Shown piece after piece: positions 37,366 to 46,884 of a stretch of DNA of 64,000 nt. This DNA comes from Shewanella sp. VB17 (lineage in GTDB: Bacteria; Pseudomonadota; Gammaproteobacteria; Enterobacterales; Shewanellaceae). Location: contig NZ_JABRVS010000001.1 in NCBI RefSeq assembly GCF_013248905.1, forward strand, positions 3,720,001-3,784,000, written 5' to 3'. Each line of letters begins with the position of its first letter. Within the stretch, counting starts at the first letter, position 1. The position numbers and the translations under genes are program-made. Below the pieces are notes generated by a model. That model was not told where the DNA came from, did no database searches, and saw nothing but the letters and a program-made list of their open reading frames with translations.

Positions 37366-37438
37366 AGTAAATTCCTTTAAAAACTGAATAACATTCGATA
37401 TGAATGTCTATACCTCAGCGACCTAATAAGGATAAAAC

Positions 37439-37470
37439 AAGTCTACTGACAGCATGGTGTCAGTAGACTT
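37439..37470. terminator. Strong hairpin
   Basis: AAGTCTACTGACA and TGTCAGTAGACTT form a 13-base perfect stem around a 6-base loop. The minus-strand side is followed by TGTTTTATCC, so it probably ends minus-strand transcription upstream of the VOC gene. Confidence 0.6.
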
Positions 37471-37671
37471 CAAATAAAAGAATGACCAAGATACAGACTC
37501 ACCGCACATCAAAAAACTAATAGCCGAGCAAAGGATACCCCACTGTCGTATTACCTTATCTGCATTCGCTAATGTACCATCAGTTGACCATTTCTGCAGT
37601 ACAGGAGCTAAGATACGTTTCCCCCTTCTCTTCACTCATCCTTGAAACGACTTTTGTATGGTAAAGCATCT

Positions 37672-37827
37672 TCAACAGTATGAAATCGGTCTCTGCAGCA
37701 GAGCCAGCGGCGTCTTATCATTAAAATAGACGGGGGAATCATTAGGTAATCCCCTACTTTGTGTCAATTCTTCCACCTCTACACCGTGACCATTAATAAT
37801 ATTAAGTATTATTTTGTTAATTTTCAT
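37672..37827 (-). pseudogene. Possible ankyrin-repeat gene fragment
   Basis: A 51-residue frame from an ATG at 37827 reads MKINKIILNIINGHG, then PVYFNDKTPLALLQR and a stop. The pattern NGHGVEV...DKTPLALL resembles one ankyrin unit (hydrophobic helix, NGADVN-type loop, TPL-type helix). It has a weak ribosome site and is too short to fold alone, so it is best read as a remnant. The resemblance is weak. Confidence 0.3.
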
Positions 37828-37984
37828 TTACAACAAGACTTCTAATAAGGTTATCTTCCACATTCCTTAGCGTCAGTATTATTAATCATCTTCTTATCTA
37901 TACCAAAGTGTGTCGGTTATCCTTGGAATCTAAGGATTCATCTGGTATTGGTATCTGACTAGTATAAAATCCAAATTACGCTCT

Positions 37985-38554
37985 TTATATCGGGCTATAG
38001 ATCAGAGTCTGTTCTTTAATAAAATTTAATAATCTGGTTGCGTGCTCTCTTGCCTTTCTAATTATTTCTAATTTATTTATCTCTCCACCAGGAATAAAAG
38101 CCATATTATAAGATATAATTGGTTTATTAAATTTCATTCCTGTAAAACTTGCTGTTTGTTCCAATGGTGTTAACAGTTCATCCAACGTAAAATTATTATG
38201 GCCTCCTCTCTTATAACTATCTCTAGGTCCTCCAATCGTTGTGGAAACAAGAAAGCTTTTTCCATTTAACTTATTCCCACAACCATAAGCAAATCCACGT
38301 AAAAACACTCGATCAATCCATTCCTTAAGCAGGCCTGGCATATTGTACCAATGCAACGGGTATTGAAATATGATAAGATCAGCATCAAGTATGGCCTGCT
38401 GCTCAGCATCGACATCAATCTTAAAATCAGGATACATCTGATAAAGTTCTCTCACCTCAATGCTACTCACTTCTTTTATCTGTTCAATAATCACACGGTT
38501 TGCTATTGAAGAATTGTTAACATCTGAATGTGCAAAAATAACTAAAATATTCAT
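37985..38554 (-). CDS. NAD(P)H-dependent oxidoreductase (flavodoxin fold)
   Basis: This 189-residue protein resembles NQO1/KefF/MdaB-type quinone reductases. The N-terminus MNILVIFAHSDVNNSSIANR carries the FMN/FAD phosphate loop, IIFQYPLHWYNMPGLLKEWIDRVFLRGFAYG lies at about 60-90 and VSTTIGGPRDSYKRGG near 109-124. The latter two match the family's dinucleotide and flavin contacts. It is divergent from an HxlR regulator with a palindrome between them, a common arrangement for redox or electrophile stress response. Confidence 0.9.
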   Translation of the reverse strand: MNILVIFAHSDVNNSSIANRVIIEQIKEVSSIEVRELYQMYPDFKIDVDAEQQAILDADLIIFQYPLHWYNMPGLLKEWIDRVFLRGFAYGCGNKLNGKSFLVSTTIGGPRDSYKRGGHNNFTLDELLTPLEQTASFTGMKFNKPIISYNMAFIPGGEINKLEIIRKAREHATRLLNFIKEQTLIYSPI

Positions 38555-38603
38555 AATTCACCTTGTTCGTTAAAGTTAAACCAAGAATAAACCATATATA
38601 AAT

Positions 38604-38652
38604 TTGACATAAGTACGCACATTGATGGTATATAAGTATCCTTTTGTATACT
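38604..38652 (+). promoter_or_regulatory. hxlR-side promoter with 18-base operator-like palindrome
   Basis: TTGACA (38604-38609) with a TATA-rich -10 region at about 38628-38634 precedes the HxlR gene. At 38635-38652 AGTATCCTTTTGTATACT is an imperfect palindrome with AGTAT/ATACT ends. HxlR proteins bind such GTA/TAC-ended sites in many bacteria, so autoregulation and control of the divergent oxidoreductase are inferred. Confidence 0.5.
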
Positions 38653-38664
38653 AATAAAGAACTG

Positions 38665-38997
38665 ATGAATCATACTGACTACGATTGCAATCTTGGGTGT
38701 CCTGTTGAGGCTACATTAGAAATTATTGGAGGAAAGTGGAAAGGCGCTATACTCTATCATCTACTTTCTAAAACTCACCGTTTCAACGAATTACGTCGTT
38801 TGATGCCGAATATCACCCAAAGAATGCTAACAAAACAACTTCGTGAGTTAGAAGCACATGACTTGATATTAAGAACAATATACCCAGAAGTTCCACCAAA
38901 AGTTGAGTATTCAATGACAACATATGGAAAAACATTACTACCCGTGATCAATGCTCTACATACTTGGGGGACTCTGCATTTAAAACAACTGAGCTAA
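38665..38997 (+). CDS. HxlR-family transcriptional regulator
   Basis: This 110-residue winged-helix protein starts MNHTDYDCNLGCPVEATLEI. It contains IIGGKWKGAILYHLL, RFNELRRLMPNITQRMLTKQLRELE and the YSMTTYGKTLLPVI end of HxlR regulators. Two cysteines near the N-terminus (DCNLGC) lie at the place where redox-sensing relatives such as YodB/HypR have their sensor Cys. An upstream in-frame TTG at 38644 lies within the palindrome, so the ATG at 38665 is used. Confidence 0.93.
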   Translation: MNHTDYDCNLGCPVEATLEIIGGKWKGAILYHLLSKTHRFNELRRLMPNITQRMLTKQLRELEAHDLILRTIYPEVPPKVEYSMTTYGKTLLPVINALHTWGTLHLKQLS

Positions 38998-39087
38998 CTA
39001 AATTGGCAAAATAGTAAAATAAGGAGCGATTTCACTTATCATCCGAATATTCAGCATTTTGCCTATTATGACACTGGTTTAATTTAT

Positions 39088-39528
39088 CTAATCAATATTA
39101 ATGACAGCCAGCATATCCTCATCCTCTTCATCCATACCGACTTCAATAAAACCAAAATCAGAATAAAAATCTTTTGCTACGGGGTTTTTAGGATTGTAAC
39201 AAATTTCGATTTTTTTAAGATCTGAAACAAGCCTTATCTCAGCTAAAGACAGATTTAATGCTTTTCTGCCGATGCCTTTTTTTTGATGTTTTTGATCAAC
39301 CATGAATCGCCAAATTGATATTTTCTCTGTCGTTTCACGCACCCACATTAAAAAACCAATCGGCTCATCATTAGCATAAATGGCTCTGCTCTCATGACCT
39401 TCGTTGAACATAGATTCAACTAACGACCACATATTACATGCAACATAATCTTCTTGCGTTTTTTCAACATCAAGCTCACACACTGCTTCATAATTCTCTT
39501 TCGTAACGTGACGAAGTGATACTTCCAT
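39088..39528 (-). CDS. GNAT-family N-acetyltransferase
   Basis: This 146-residue protein begins VSLRHVTKENYEAVCEL, and has IGFLMWV and the acetyl-CoA loop KHQKKGIGRKALNLSL (about 79-94), followed by NPKNPVAKDFYSDFGFIEVG. It resembles SpeG/BltD-type polyamine acetyltransferases (the E-rich C-terminus and VEKTQEDYVACN near 21-32), but the substrate cannot be fixed. It is a single gene. Confidence 0.88.
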   Translation of the reverse strand: MEVSLRHVTKENYEAVCELDVEKTQEDYVACNMWSLVESMFNEGHESRAIYANDEPIGFLMWVRETTEKISIWRFMVDQKHQKKGIGRKALNLSLAEIRLVSDLKKIEICYNPKNPVAKDFYSDFGFIEVGMDEEDEDMLAVINID

Positions 39529-39748
39529 GATGACTCCTAAAAAAACTTAATAATTGACAGTAAGTACTAATATTTTTTAACGTTAAGAACGTCTTAATCT
39601 ACCCGTTATACTTGTTTACATTTATATTACTCTACTTTGAACTAGAGAGCTTTAGCTATCTGCCATTCATTTAACCCTGATATTTCATCCTTACCGACCC
39701 GAACGAAATACTCAATAACTTACTATGGCCTCGCTGCTATTTATTAAC

Positions 39749-42700
39749 TTAATTGTATATAATCTCACATACGTTTGACGAAGATGATGACGAACTTTGA
39801 CCACCAGCACCATCACAATAAGTAGCACTCTGGGTCTCATGACATGTTAGTACCTGCGTAACCGTATTAAACCTAATATAACCTGAAATTCTAGTTATAA
39901 CATTTTGTCCCAATATTGGGCCATTAGCACAACTATCGCTGGTCGGATCGGAAACGGCAGAAGATGTAACATTAGTCAAATTATCAATCTGATCTGAAGT
40001 TAGCGTTATAGAGCTTTTACCACCATATGGATCATTTATTACACCGTTCCCAAAACCTTCTGTTGCGTAAGATAAACTAAACTGATTATTATAATAAGTA
40101 TCATTTCCACCGTATCTAGATGCGCTTATTGTCCCAGCACAATTGACCGAAGTTGACCCATCACCAGCCCCCCAAGGAGGTGTAGCGCCAGCCCTTACCC
40201 TTATAGATTTTATATTCGCTTCTGCAGAACACATCCCCTTACCAGGTTCTCTATTAATAGTTAACGTAGCATTTGCTTCTTCATCTTGCACTATTGTACT
40301 TGTTTTACCTCTACCAGTAATCGTAACGATATTCGTCCCCGCTGGAACGGCACTCGTATTAATCAATCCATCTGCATCAATCACAACTCCAGCCCCAGCA
40401 GGGGCCTCCCATTCTACATACTGATGATCATGGGTAGTGTATGCATTGACACCACCATTAAAGAAGAAAGTCATGTCGGCTTGAACCCATGTGCCAGCAT
40501 CTACCTCAGCTTGTTCAAGACTGACTATTGAGTCTCCTTCATCGAGAATAGTCGTGGTTGCAATCAAAATAATGGTGTCTGTAATTGTTGGATAATCACT
40601 CACCGTAGCAGTCACTGTCACCGTCTCCCCTGCTATAAAACCATTTTCAAAAGTAACAGCGCCCGTTGTTACATCAATAGTCACATTATCTGTTGGCAGT
40701 ACTGACCATCGCATAGACGCTGAATCATTACCAATCTCATCAGTGTCATGGAAAGAACCATCGGTATATTCCACCGTATAAAGAAGTTCAATAGGGATCC
40801 CTATTGGGAATGTCTGCCCATCAATCGCGCTATTAGACGATTTAACCGTAATATCATTTCCCTGAGCTGCCCCCGTATCAGGCACTGATTCAGACGCAAC
40901 CAAAATAATCGTATCAGTAATTTCGATATTACTTTTAACCCGTGCTGTAACAGTCACTTTATCTCCTGCAGTAAACGCGCTATTAAATGTTAATGTCCCA
41001 GCACGTACATCTAGAGTCACATTCTCAGTTGGCAGCACAGACCATGCCATATACTCAGCATCATTGCCTATCTCATCAGTTGCATGCGAACTGCCATCAG
41101 TAAAATCAACAGTATAAAGAAGTTCAACAACGAGTCCCTTAGGAAATATCTGATTATCATCAGACTTACCATCAATACTTATATCATTGTCGGTATATGC
41201 GGTGACATCTGGTATAGCTGCACTTGCAACGACGATAATCGTATCGGTGATCGCACTATCATCTTTCGCTGTTGCCGTCACTGTCACTGATTGCCCGATG
41301 GGGAACCCCACATGAAAGGTTAATATCCCCGTATCGGGCTCAAGAGTCACATTTTCTGTAGGAAAAACAGACCACACCATATAGTCAGCGTCATTACTTA
41401 TCTCATCTGTAGAATGGGAACGACCATCGGTATACTTGACAGTATAAAGAAGTTCAATAGCTAACCCAATTGGAAAAGCCTGATTATCTTTTGAATTATT
41501 ATCAATACTGATGTCATCTGTCATGTCTGTATTTAAGTCGGGGATAGCGTCACTAGCAACGACCACTATCGTATCACTAATCGCACTGTTATTCTTCGCG
41601 GTTGCCGTCACCTTGACTGACTGCCCTACAGAAAAATTAGCGTTAAAAATAAGAGTGCCTGTTTGCACATCAAAAGTCACCTTATCTGCTGGGAAAACAG
41701 TCCAACGGATATAGTCTGCATCATTGCCGATATCATCAGTAGAATATGAGCTGCCATCCTCAAAATCAATCGTATAAACAAGGTCTATAGGCAAGCCTAT
41801 TGGGAATGATTGATTATCAGCGGGGTTATCATTAATCGTGATGTCATCGCCCATGTCAGCATTAATATCCGGGATAGCTGCCTTAGCGATGACGATTATT
41901 GTATCGGTAATTGCACGATTGCTATTCACTGTTGCTGTAACGATCACAGACTCTCCAATCGGAAAGTTTACACCAAAGGTTAATATTCCCGTCTTGGGCT
42001 CAAGAGTCACGTTTTCTGCTGGTAACACTGTCCACGCCATGTAACCTGAATCATCACTGATATCGTCTGTAGAATGAGGTCTTCCATCTGTATAATCAAC
42101 GCTGTAAACGAGCTGAATAGGAAAAGGCTTAGGAAATTCCTGATTATCTGCAGGGTTATGATTAATCGTGATGTCATCGGCCATGTTCGCGTTAACATCA
42201 GGTATCCCAGCCTTCGCAACGACCACTATCGTATCTGTAATTGCACTGTCACTGTTCACTGTCGCTGTCACGGTAACTGACTCTCCGACGGGAAAACCGG
42301 CATTAAACGTTAATATGCCTGTCTTTATATCCAGAGTGACATTGTCTGTTGGAGACACAACCCACGTCATATAGTCAGAGTCATCACCTATTTCATCAGT
42401 AGAATGTGAGCTCTTGTCGGTAAAATCCACCGTATAAACAAGATGAATAGGAAAACCCTCAGTGAACCTTTGATTATCTGCAGGGTTATCATTAATCGTG
42501 ATGTCATCCACCATGTTTGCGTTAACATCCGGTATCCCTGCTTTAGCGACCACTACTATAGTATCGGTAATTGCACTATCACTGTTCATTGTCGCGGTCA
42601 CTGTGACGGACTCTCCAACCGGAAAGCCTGTATTAAACGTTAATATGCCTGTTTTTATATCGAGGGTCACATTGTCTGTTGGCTGCACAGTCCATGTCAT

Positions 42701-43924
42701 ATAGTCAGAGTCATCGCCAATTTCATCAGTAGAATGCGAGCTTCCATCGATAAAATCAATGGTATAAATGAGATGAATGGGAAAGCCCAAAGAGAATATT
42801 TGATTATCCGCAGGATTATCATTAATAGTTATATCATCCGCCATATTCGCGTTGACATCCGGTATAGCTGCCTTAGCGACAACCATTATCGTGTCGGTGA
42901 TGGCACTATCACTATTTGCTGTTGCCATCACGGTGACAGATCCTCCGACGGGAAAACCAGCATTGAATGTTAATATGCCTGTTTTTATATCAAGAGTCAC
43001 ATTATCTGTTGGAAACACAGTCCAGGTAATATAGTCAGAATCATTACCTATCTCATCGGTGGCATGGGAGCTTCCATCCGTAAAATCTATCGTGTAAATG
43101 AGGTGAATAGGAAAGCCCTCAGGAAAAGCTTGGTTATCCGCAGGGTTACCATTAATCGTAATATCATCCGCCATATTCGCGTTGACATCCGGTATGTTAG
43201 TCTTTGCAACGACCACTATAGTGTCGGTGATCCTATTATCATCATTGGCTGTCACCGTCACAGTCACGGACTCTCCGATGGGAAACTCTTCATCAAAGGT
43301 TAATATGCCACTCTTTGGATCAAGACTGACGTTCTGTGATGGGAAAACGGTCCAAGTTATATAATCAGAATCGTCGTCAACCTCATCAGAAGAATACAAT
43401 TCACCATCTGTATACTTAAGAGTGTAAAGTAGATGAACCGGAAAAAGCGTCGGGAATAGTTGATTATCGGCAGGGTTACCATTAATCGTAATGTCATCAG
43501 TCATATTAGCGCTTATATCAGGATTATCATTGATAACAGTAACACTGACGTTTTTTTGAGTTATTTTACCATTGGATAAAATTGAGGCAAATACCTTCGC
43601 TTGGCCCGGATTAATTCCCGTTAACAGCCCTTTTTTATCGGTATTATTTATATTCACGTTCACTGAATCGACAGACCAATTCAAAGAAGCTGCATTGGTG
43701 ACATCAATTATCTGATCCCCCTCAGCTCCTGCAATAATGGCTGTAGCTTGGTAAGCTATATCAAAACCTGAAGGGATAGAGGCATTAACAGGAGAGATGA
43801 GAAGTGCCTTTATATCAGCGTCAAAGTCAGCAGCATGATACTGAGAAGGCAAACCTTTATCTTCATTACACGCAATTAAAGTTAACGCTAAAAAAAACAA
43901 TATTATTAATGGCTTAATATTCAT
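39749..43924 (-). CDS. Large repetitive Ig-like surface lipoprotein
   Basis: This 1391-residue lipoprotein has a lipobox LTLIAC with Cys19. Residues 34-135 form one Big_2-like domain (ISPVNASIPSGFDI, then GLLTGINPGQAKVFA). Residues 136-1127 are nine tandem repeats of about 110 residues, each reading roughly P-D-NANM-DDITIN...DNQ-FP-GFPI...Y-VDFTDGSSHSTDEI, then W-V-PTDNVTLD...TGILTF and a VTVTAT strand. Residues 1128-1391 are a unique C-terminal part with two Cys-rich stretches and a serine run near the end. It is likely anchored in the outer membrane and exposed. The OmpA-family gene ends 2 bases upstream, so the two form an operon. Confidence 0.75.
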   Translation of the reverse strand: MNIKPLIILFFLALTLIACNEDKGLPSQYHAADFDADIKALLISPVNASIPSGFDIAYQATAIIAGAEGDQIIDVTNAASLNWSVDSVNVNINNTDKKGLLTGINPGQAKVFASILSNGKITQKNVSVTVINDNPDISANMTDDITINGNPADNQLFPTLFPVHLLYTLKYTDGELYSSDEVDDDSDYITWTVFPSQNVSLDPKSGILTFDEEFPIGESVTVTVTANDDNRITDTIVVVAKTNIPDVNANMADDITINGNPADNQAFPEGFPIHLIYTIDFTDGSSHATDEIGNDSDYITWTVFPTDNVTLDIKTGILTFNAGFPVGGSVTVMATANSDSAITDTIMVVAKAAIPDVNANMADDITINDNPADNQIFSLGFPIHLIYTIDFIDGSSHSTDEIGDDSDYMTWTVQPTDNVTLDIKTGILTFNTGFPVGESVTVTATMNSDSAITDTIVVVAKAGIPDVNANMVDDITINDNPADNQRFTEGFPIHLVYTVDFTDKSSHSTDEIGDDSDYMTWVVSPTDNVTLDIKTGILTFNAGFPVGESVTVTATVNSDSAITDTIVVVAKAGIPDVNANMADDITINHNPADNQEFPKPFPIQLVYSVDYTDGRPHSTDDISDDSGYMAWTVLPAENVTLEPKTGILTFGVNFPIGESVIVTATVNSNRAITDTIIVIAKAAIPDINADMGDDITINDNPADNQSFPIGLPIDLVYTIDFEDGSSYSTDDIGNDADYIRWTVFPADKVTFDVQTGTLIFNANFSVGQSVKVTATAKNNSAISDTIVVVASDAIPDLNTDMTDDISIDNNSKDNQAFPIGLAIELLYTVKYTDGRSHSTDEISNDADYMVWSVFPTENVTLEPDTGILTFHVGFPIGQSVTVTATAKDDSAITDTIIVVASAAIPDVTAYTDNDISIDGKSDDNQIFPKGLVVELLYTVDFTDGSSHATDEIGNDAEYMAWSVLPTENVTLDVRAGTLTFNSAFTAGDKVTVTARVKSNIEITDTIILVASESVPDTGAAQGNDITVKSSNSAIDGQTFPIGIPIELLYTVEYTDGSFHDTDEIGNDSASMRWSVLPTDNVTIDVTTGAVTFENGFIAGETVTVTATVSDYPTITDTIILIATTTILDEGDSIVSLEQAEVDAGTWVQADMTFFFNGGVNAYTTHDHQYVEWEAPAGAGVVIDADGLINTSAVPAGTNIVTITGRGKTSTIVQDEEANATLTINREPGKGMCSAEANIKSIRVRAGATPPWGAGDGSTSVNCAGTISASRYGGNDTYYNNQFSLSYATEGFGNGVINDPYGGKSSITLTSDQIDNLTNVTSSAVSDPTSDSCANGPILGQNVITRISGYIRFNTVTQVLTCHETQSATYCDGAGGQSSSSSSSNVCEIIYN
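40544..43519 (-). repeat. Nine tandem 330-base coding repeats
   Basis: Repeats encode residues 136-1127 of the lipoprotein. Units 1-8 are exactly 110 codons and unit 9 is 112. Neighbouring middle units (2-4) are most alike, and outer units more diverged, a pattern expected of expansion by unequal recombination. Confidence 0.9.
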
Positions 43925-43925
43925 T

Positions 43926-45000
43926 TTATTTCCCTAGTACTTCAGACCTAGTGTTAATCATCACTTTCGGTGATATTATAACTACGCGACGATTTTCAGC
44001 TCTGCCTTCCTTAGTATCATTAGAAGACACTGGCTCCATTTCGCCAAACCCTTTCACTGTGATCCGATTTAACTCAATGCCCGTCTGCATCATGATGACA
44101 CTCGCTACCATTTCGGCACGTTTTTCTGATAGCATTTGGTTATCTTCAGCGCGGCCAACATTATCGGTATAACCTGAAATAATGACCTTGCTTTGCGGGT
44201 GATCTTGCAAGCGTTCGATAACTGCATGTAAGCTTTCTTGAAAGTCTATTGATAACTCATCACTGTTGGTCACAAACCTTACAACCACAGTCAATGGGCT
44301 CACAACTTTTGTCTCATTTTTAGCTTCAATAGCCTCAGGCTCGGATACAACGGCCAGTGGTATGAGCCCTGTTACTGTGGTCTCTTCGCTCCAACTAAAT
44401 CGATAATCAATGCCTAAGCCGACGAAGTGAACATCGGTTCCACCAGTGTTAATATCACCGACATTATCAAAGAATTGATATTCAAGGCGCACACTCCAAT
44501 GCTCTCCAAGACGATAATCAATACCAGTACCTAACATTAAAGATTGACCATTATCCCTTTCATCTATAGAGCCAAAAAATGGTTCATTGGCTTTTTTTTC
44601 TGTTTCCCAAAAAAAAGCGCCCCCCTTACCAAATAATATTAAATTTTCCGTTAACGCTAGATCTGCTTTTAAGCCAAGCTCAAAACCTTGAATTTCACTT
44701 TCATAATGAACCAATTGAGTACTGTCACCAATAGCAAAATAATCAGCAGAAGGGCCAGAAAAATTATCGTAACCACCTTCAATGGCAAGCCAGTCTAGAA
44801 GTTGATAACCAGAATATATCCCCCCACCGACATCGCTATGCTCACAAAGGAGATAATTGTCAGTACAAGGGTCTGCATATCCCACCCACCCCACTTTCCC
44901 CCCCGATATACCATTCATTTACCTGATTAGTTGCCTGAGCCATAGAAAAACTGTTTATTAAGATCATCACTATACAGACAGGAATAATTCTACACTTCAT
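43926..45000 (-). pseudogene. OmpA-family outer membrane protein, frame interrupted at a G7 tract
   Basis: An ATG at 45000 (preceded by GGAG) encodes a signal peptide: MKCRIIPVCIVMILINSFSM, then AQATNQVNEWYIGG. A run of seven G residues at 44898-44904 then shifts the frame. In the other frame the protein continues GKVGWVGYADPCT, a beta-barrel of about 160 residues (YSGYQLLDWLAIEGGYDNF, LEYQFFDNVGD) and an OmpA C-terminal peptidoglycan-binding domain (ISGYTDNVGRAEDNQMLSEKRA, VKGFGEMEPVSSNDT, GRAENRRVVI). With six Gs the gene would be whole at about 358 residues. So it is a broken gene, a phase-variable one in the OFF state, or a sequencing error. Confidence 0.8.
44898..44904 (-). repeat. Seven-G homopolymer causing the OmpA-family frameshift
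   Basis: The coding strand reads TAT ATC GGGGGGG AAA GTG. Six Gs give Ile-Gly-Gly-Lys-Val in frame with the barrel, whereas seven break it. It lies about 32 codons after the start, just beyond the signal peptide. Confidence 0.85.
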
Positions 45001-45189
45001 AAAAACTCCGTTACATTCGATGTCACATTTATGTATAGAGCAGCAAGCATTAAACGTCCACGTTATAATAAATTAAAAAAAACAACACTCTATAATGACC
45101 GAATATATAAGTAAGCGTTAATAATTGATTAAGATCTTCTCTAATCATCATTAGAGACCTGAATATGGACAGACATGAAAAAATAAGAT

Positions 45190-45469
45190 TGTTATTGATT
45201 ATGGCGAATACACAGCATTTACTAATCAAGGTTTAGATGGTGGTTTTTTCAAATCAGATGCTGCAGTCAAACATCAACTAGAGCAGCACTACTCATTTTT
45301 TATAGTGAAAACATCGAAATCACTTCGAAGAAAATATTGGCTAATAATGGCTCAATTATTCGTCCAATTTACGATTTTCACCGGAGGCTACCGTTTTCAC
45401 CTCCTTGAATCGAGCGGCAATGAATTTACGTATGGTATGAGGCTAGTACAAGATAACCCGTTTAAATAA
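45190..45469 (+). pseudogene. VOC-family gene remnant with frameshifts
   Basis: Three plus-strand frames in order give a VOC-domain sequence: DYGEYTAFTNQGLDGGFFKS, then FYSENIEITSKKILANNGS with IIRPIYDF, then FTGGYRFHLLESSGNEFTYG with a stop at 45469. At least two frameshifts separate them and the start is not clear. The pattern (GGFF, FYS-N-E-T-K, FPGG-RFHF, D-GNE) is that of a glyoxalase-like protein of about 120 residues. Confidence 0.7.
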
Positions 45470-45774
45470 TAGTCTTATGAAATATCGTATTGAGTTGAAA
45501 AAATAAGATACACAAGTAAGATCATTGGCGCATATAAAACTTTGTGCCTTGGAGCACATGTGAGTACTGAAATCATCAGTGGTTACTTATCTTGGCGTTG
45601 TTGACGTAGCGGCGAATGGTTAACACCTAATTAATGATGAGCAATGTCAAACCTGACTACGGACAGCCTTGACCAAAATCAAACTCTTTACTATTTTAAA
45701 GACATAGAGAAATGTACATGTCCTTTGACATTAGGATATTTTACTTTTCACATCCATATCATTAAGGAAGCACT
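45470..45774. other. Intergenic region before the chemoreceptor gene
   Basis: This is 305 bases with no gene. The right end holds an AAGGAAG ribosome site before the TTG start of the chemoreceptor. No clear promoter was identified. Confidence 0.35.
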
Positions 45775-46884
45775 TTGATCTTTGGTAATAAAAATAAAAT
45801 TATTGAACTGAAACAAAAGATCAATATATTAGAACAAAAAAACTTAGATTTAAAACAGAAATCTGAATCATTATCGCAAGAAAATCAAAATCTTGCTGAA
45901 GATGCAGCCAACAATTTATCTCGATACAAAAACCAAGAAGATTTAAATAAATTATGGGTAGGCTCTGCTGATTTAGTCAATCAAATTCGTGAAGAACTGG
46001 CTTTGTCTTCGACTGAATTAGTGAGTCAAAGAGATCATTTTTTATCTTCAGACTCCTTATTCGCACAAATAACAGAAATGCTTGCAGCGACAGTCATATC
46101 AACATCAAAAATAAGTGAAGATACAAAAAAATCTGCAGATTCTATCGATAGTTTAAAAATTGCAACCTCTGGCATAAGTGATTTTGTTGCTATAATCAAA
46201 GGTATTTCCGATCAAACCAACTTATTAGCTTTAAACGCAGCAATTGAAGCCGCTCGAGCTGGCGAACAAGGACGTGGTTTTGCCGTCGTTGCTGACGAAG
46301 TTAGATCTTTAGCACAACGATCCTCGGATGCATCAAACGAAATTTCCACTTTAATAACACAGGTTAGCCAGCAAATGGAAGATGTTATTGCTGGTATTGG
46401 CCATGTCGGCATAAAGAGTAAAGAAATAAATACCAGTACAGCTTCTATTGAAAGCACTGCAAATCAAATTGTTGAGTTATCAAAACAAATGTTTATGGTT
46501 ATTACTAGCTCAACATCGAATTCATTTCTACAGACTGTAAAATTAGACCATGTTGTGTGGAAATTTGATGTTTATCAGGTCATGTTAGGCATGTCGGATA
46601 AAGATATAGAAAGTTTTTCTGATCATACCATGTGTCGATTAGGTAAATGGTTTTACCAAGGAGAAGGAGTAGAAAAATATGCTCATTATAATTCATTTAA
46701 AGCAATGGAAACACCACATATAGAAGTACATAAAAATGGCATTGCAGCATTAGCTGCTTTCAATAACGGGGATACAGATAAAGCTGTACGCTTTTTAGGA
46801 GAAATGGAAAATGCCAGTATACATGTCATTAATTTACTTACAGCGCTCTCTAAAGAAATCTCTTATGAATTACCTCAAAATTAA
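45775..46884 (+). CDS. Soluble methyl-accepting chemoreceptor with C-terminal zinc-binding domain
   Basis: This 369-residue cytoplasmic chemoreceptor has no membrane helices. Residues 8-45 are coiled coil ([17 protein letters not shown]). The signalling hairpin tip at about 140-185 is recognisable: [20 protein letters not shown], then [18 protein letters not shown]. Residues about 255-365 form a CZB domain: [26 protein letters not shown] (His284, Cys287) and [11 protein letters not shown]. The His-Cys-His set binds zinc. Related proteins (H. pylori TlpD) sense oxidants or zinc. The start is TTG with AAGGAAG six bases upstream, and a start at any internal ATG would lose the coiled coil. Confidence 0.9.
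   Translation: MIFGNKNKIIELKQKINILEQKNLDLKQKSESLSQENQNLAEDAANNLSRYKNQEDLNKLWVGSADLVNQIREELALSSTELVSQRDHFLSSDSLFAQITEMLAATVISTSKISEDTKKSADSIDSLKIATSGISDFVAIIKGISDQTNLLALNAAIEAARAGEQGRGFAVVADEVRSLAQRSSDASNEISTLITQVSQQMEDVIAGIGHVGIKSKEINTSTASIESTANQIVELSKQMFMVITSSTSNSFLQTVKLDHVVWKFDVYQVMLGMSDKDIESFSDHTMCRLGKWFYQGEGVEKYAHYNSFKAMETPHIEVHKNGIAALAAFNNGDTDKAVRFLGEMENASIHVINLLTALSKEISYELPQN

Larger units (their letters stand above)
37366..37984. other. Gene-poor region between the VOC and oxidoreductase genes
   Basis: This 619-base stretch holds a strong hairpin (37439-37470) and a possible 51-codon ankyrin-like fragment (37672-37827). A further minus-strand open frame at 37423-37635 ends inside the hairpin and has no recognisable features. 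Confidence 0.4.

Noticed and set aside
37423..37635. 70-codon minus-strand frame near the VOC gene
   Set aside because: Its end lies in the strong hairpin at 37439-37470 and it has no ribosome site or family resemblance.
40143..43364. A series of 60-93 codon plus-strand open frames across the repeat lipoprotein gene
   Set aside because: They recur with the repeat period and are antisense shadows of the tandem repeats, with no ribosome sites.
39749..43924. Possible CRISPR or non-coding satellite because of the regular repetition
   Set aside because: The 330-base units are coding and in frame throughout, with no short repeat/spacer layout. No CRISPR array was seen anywhere.
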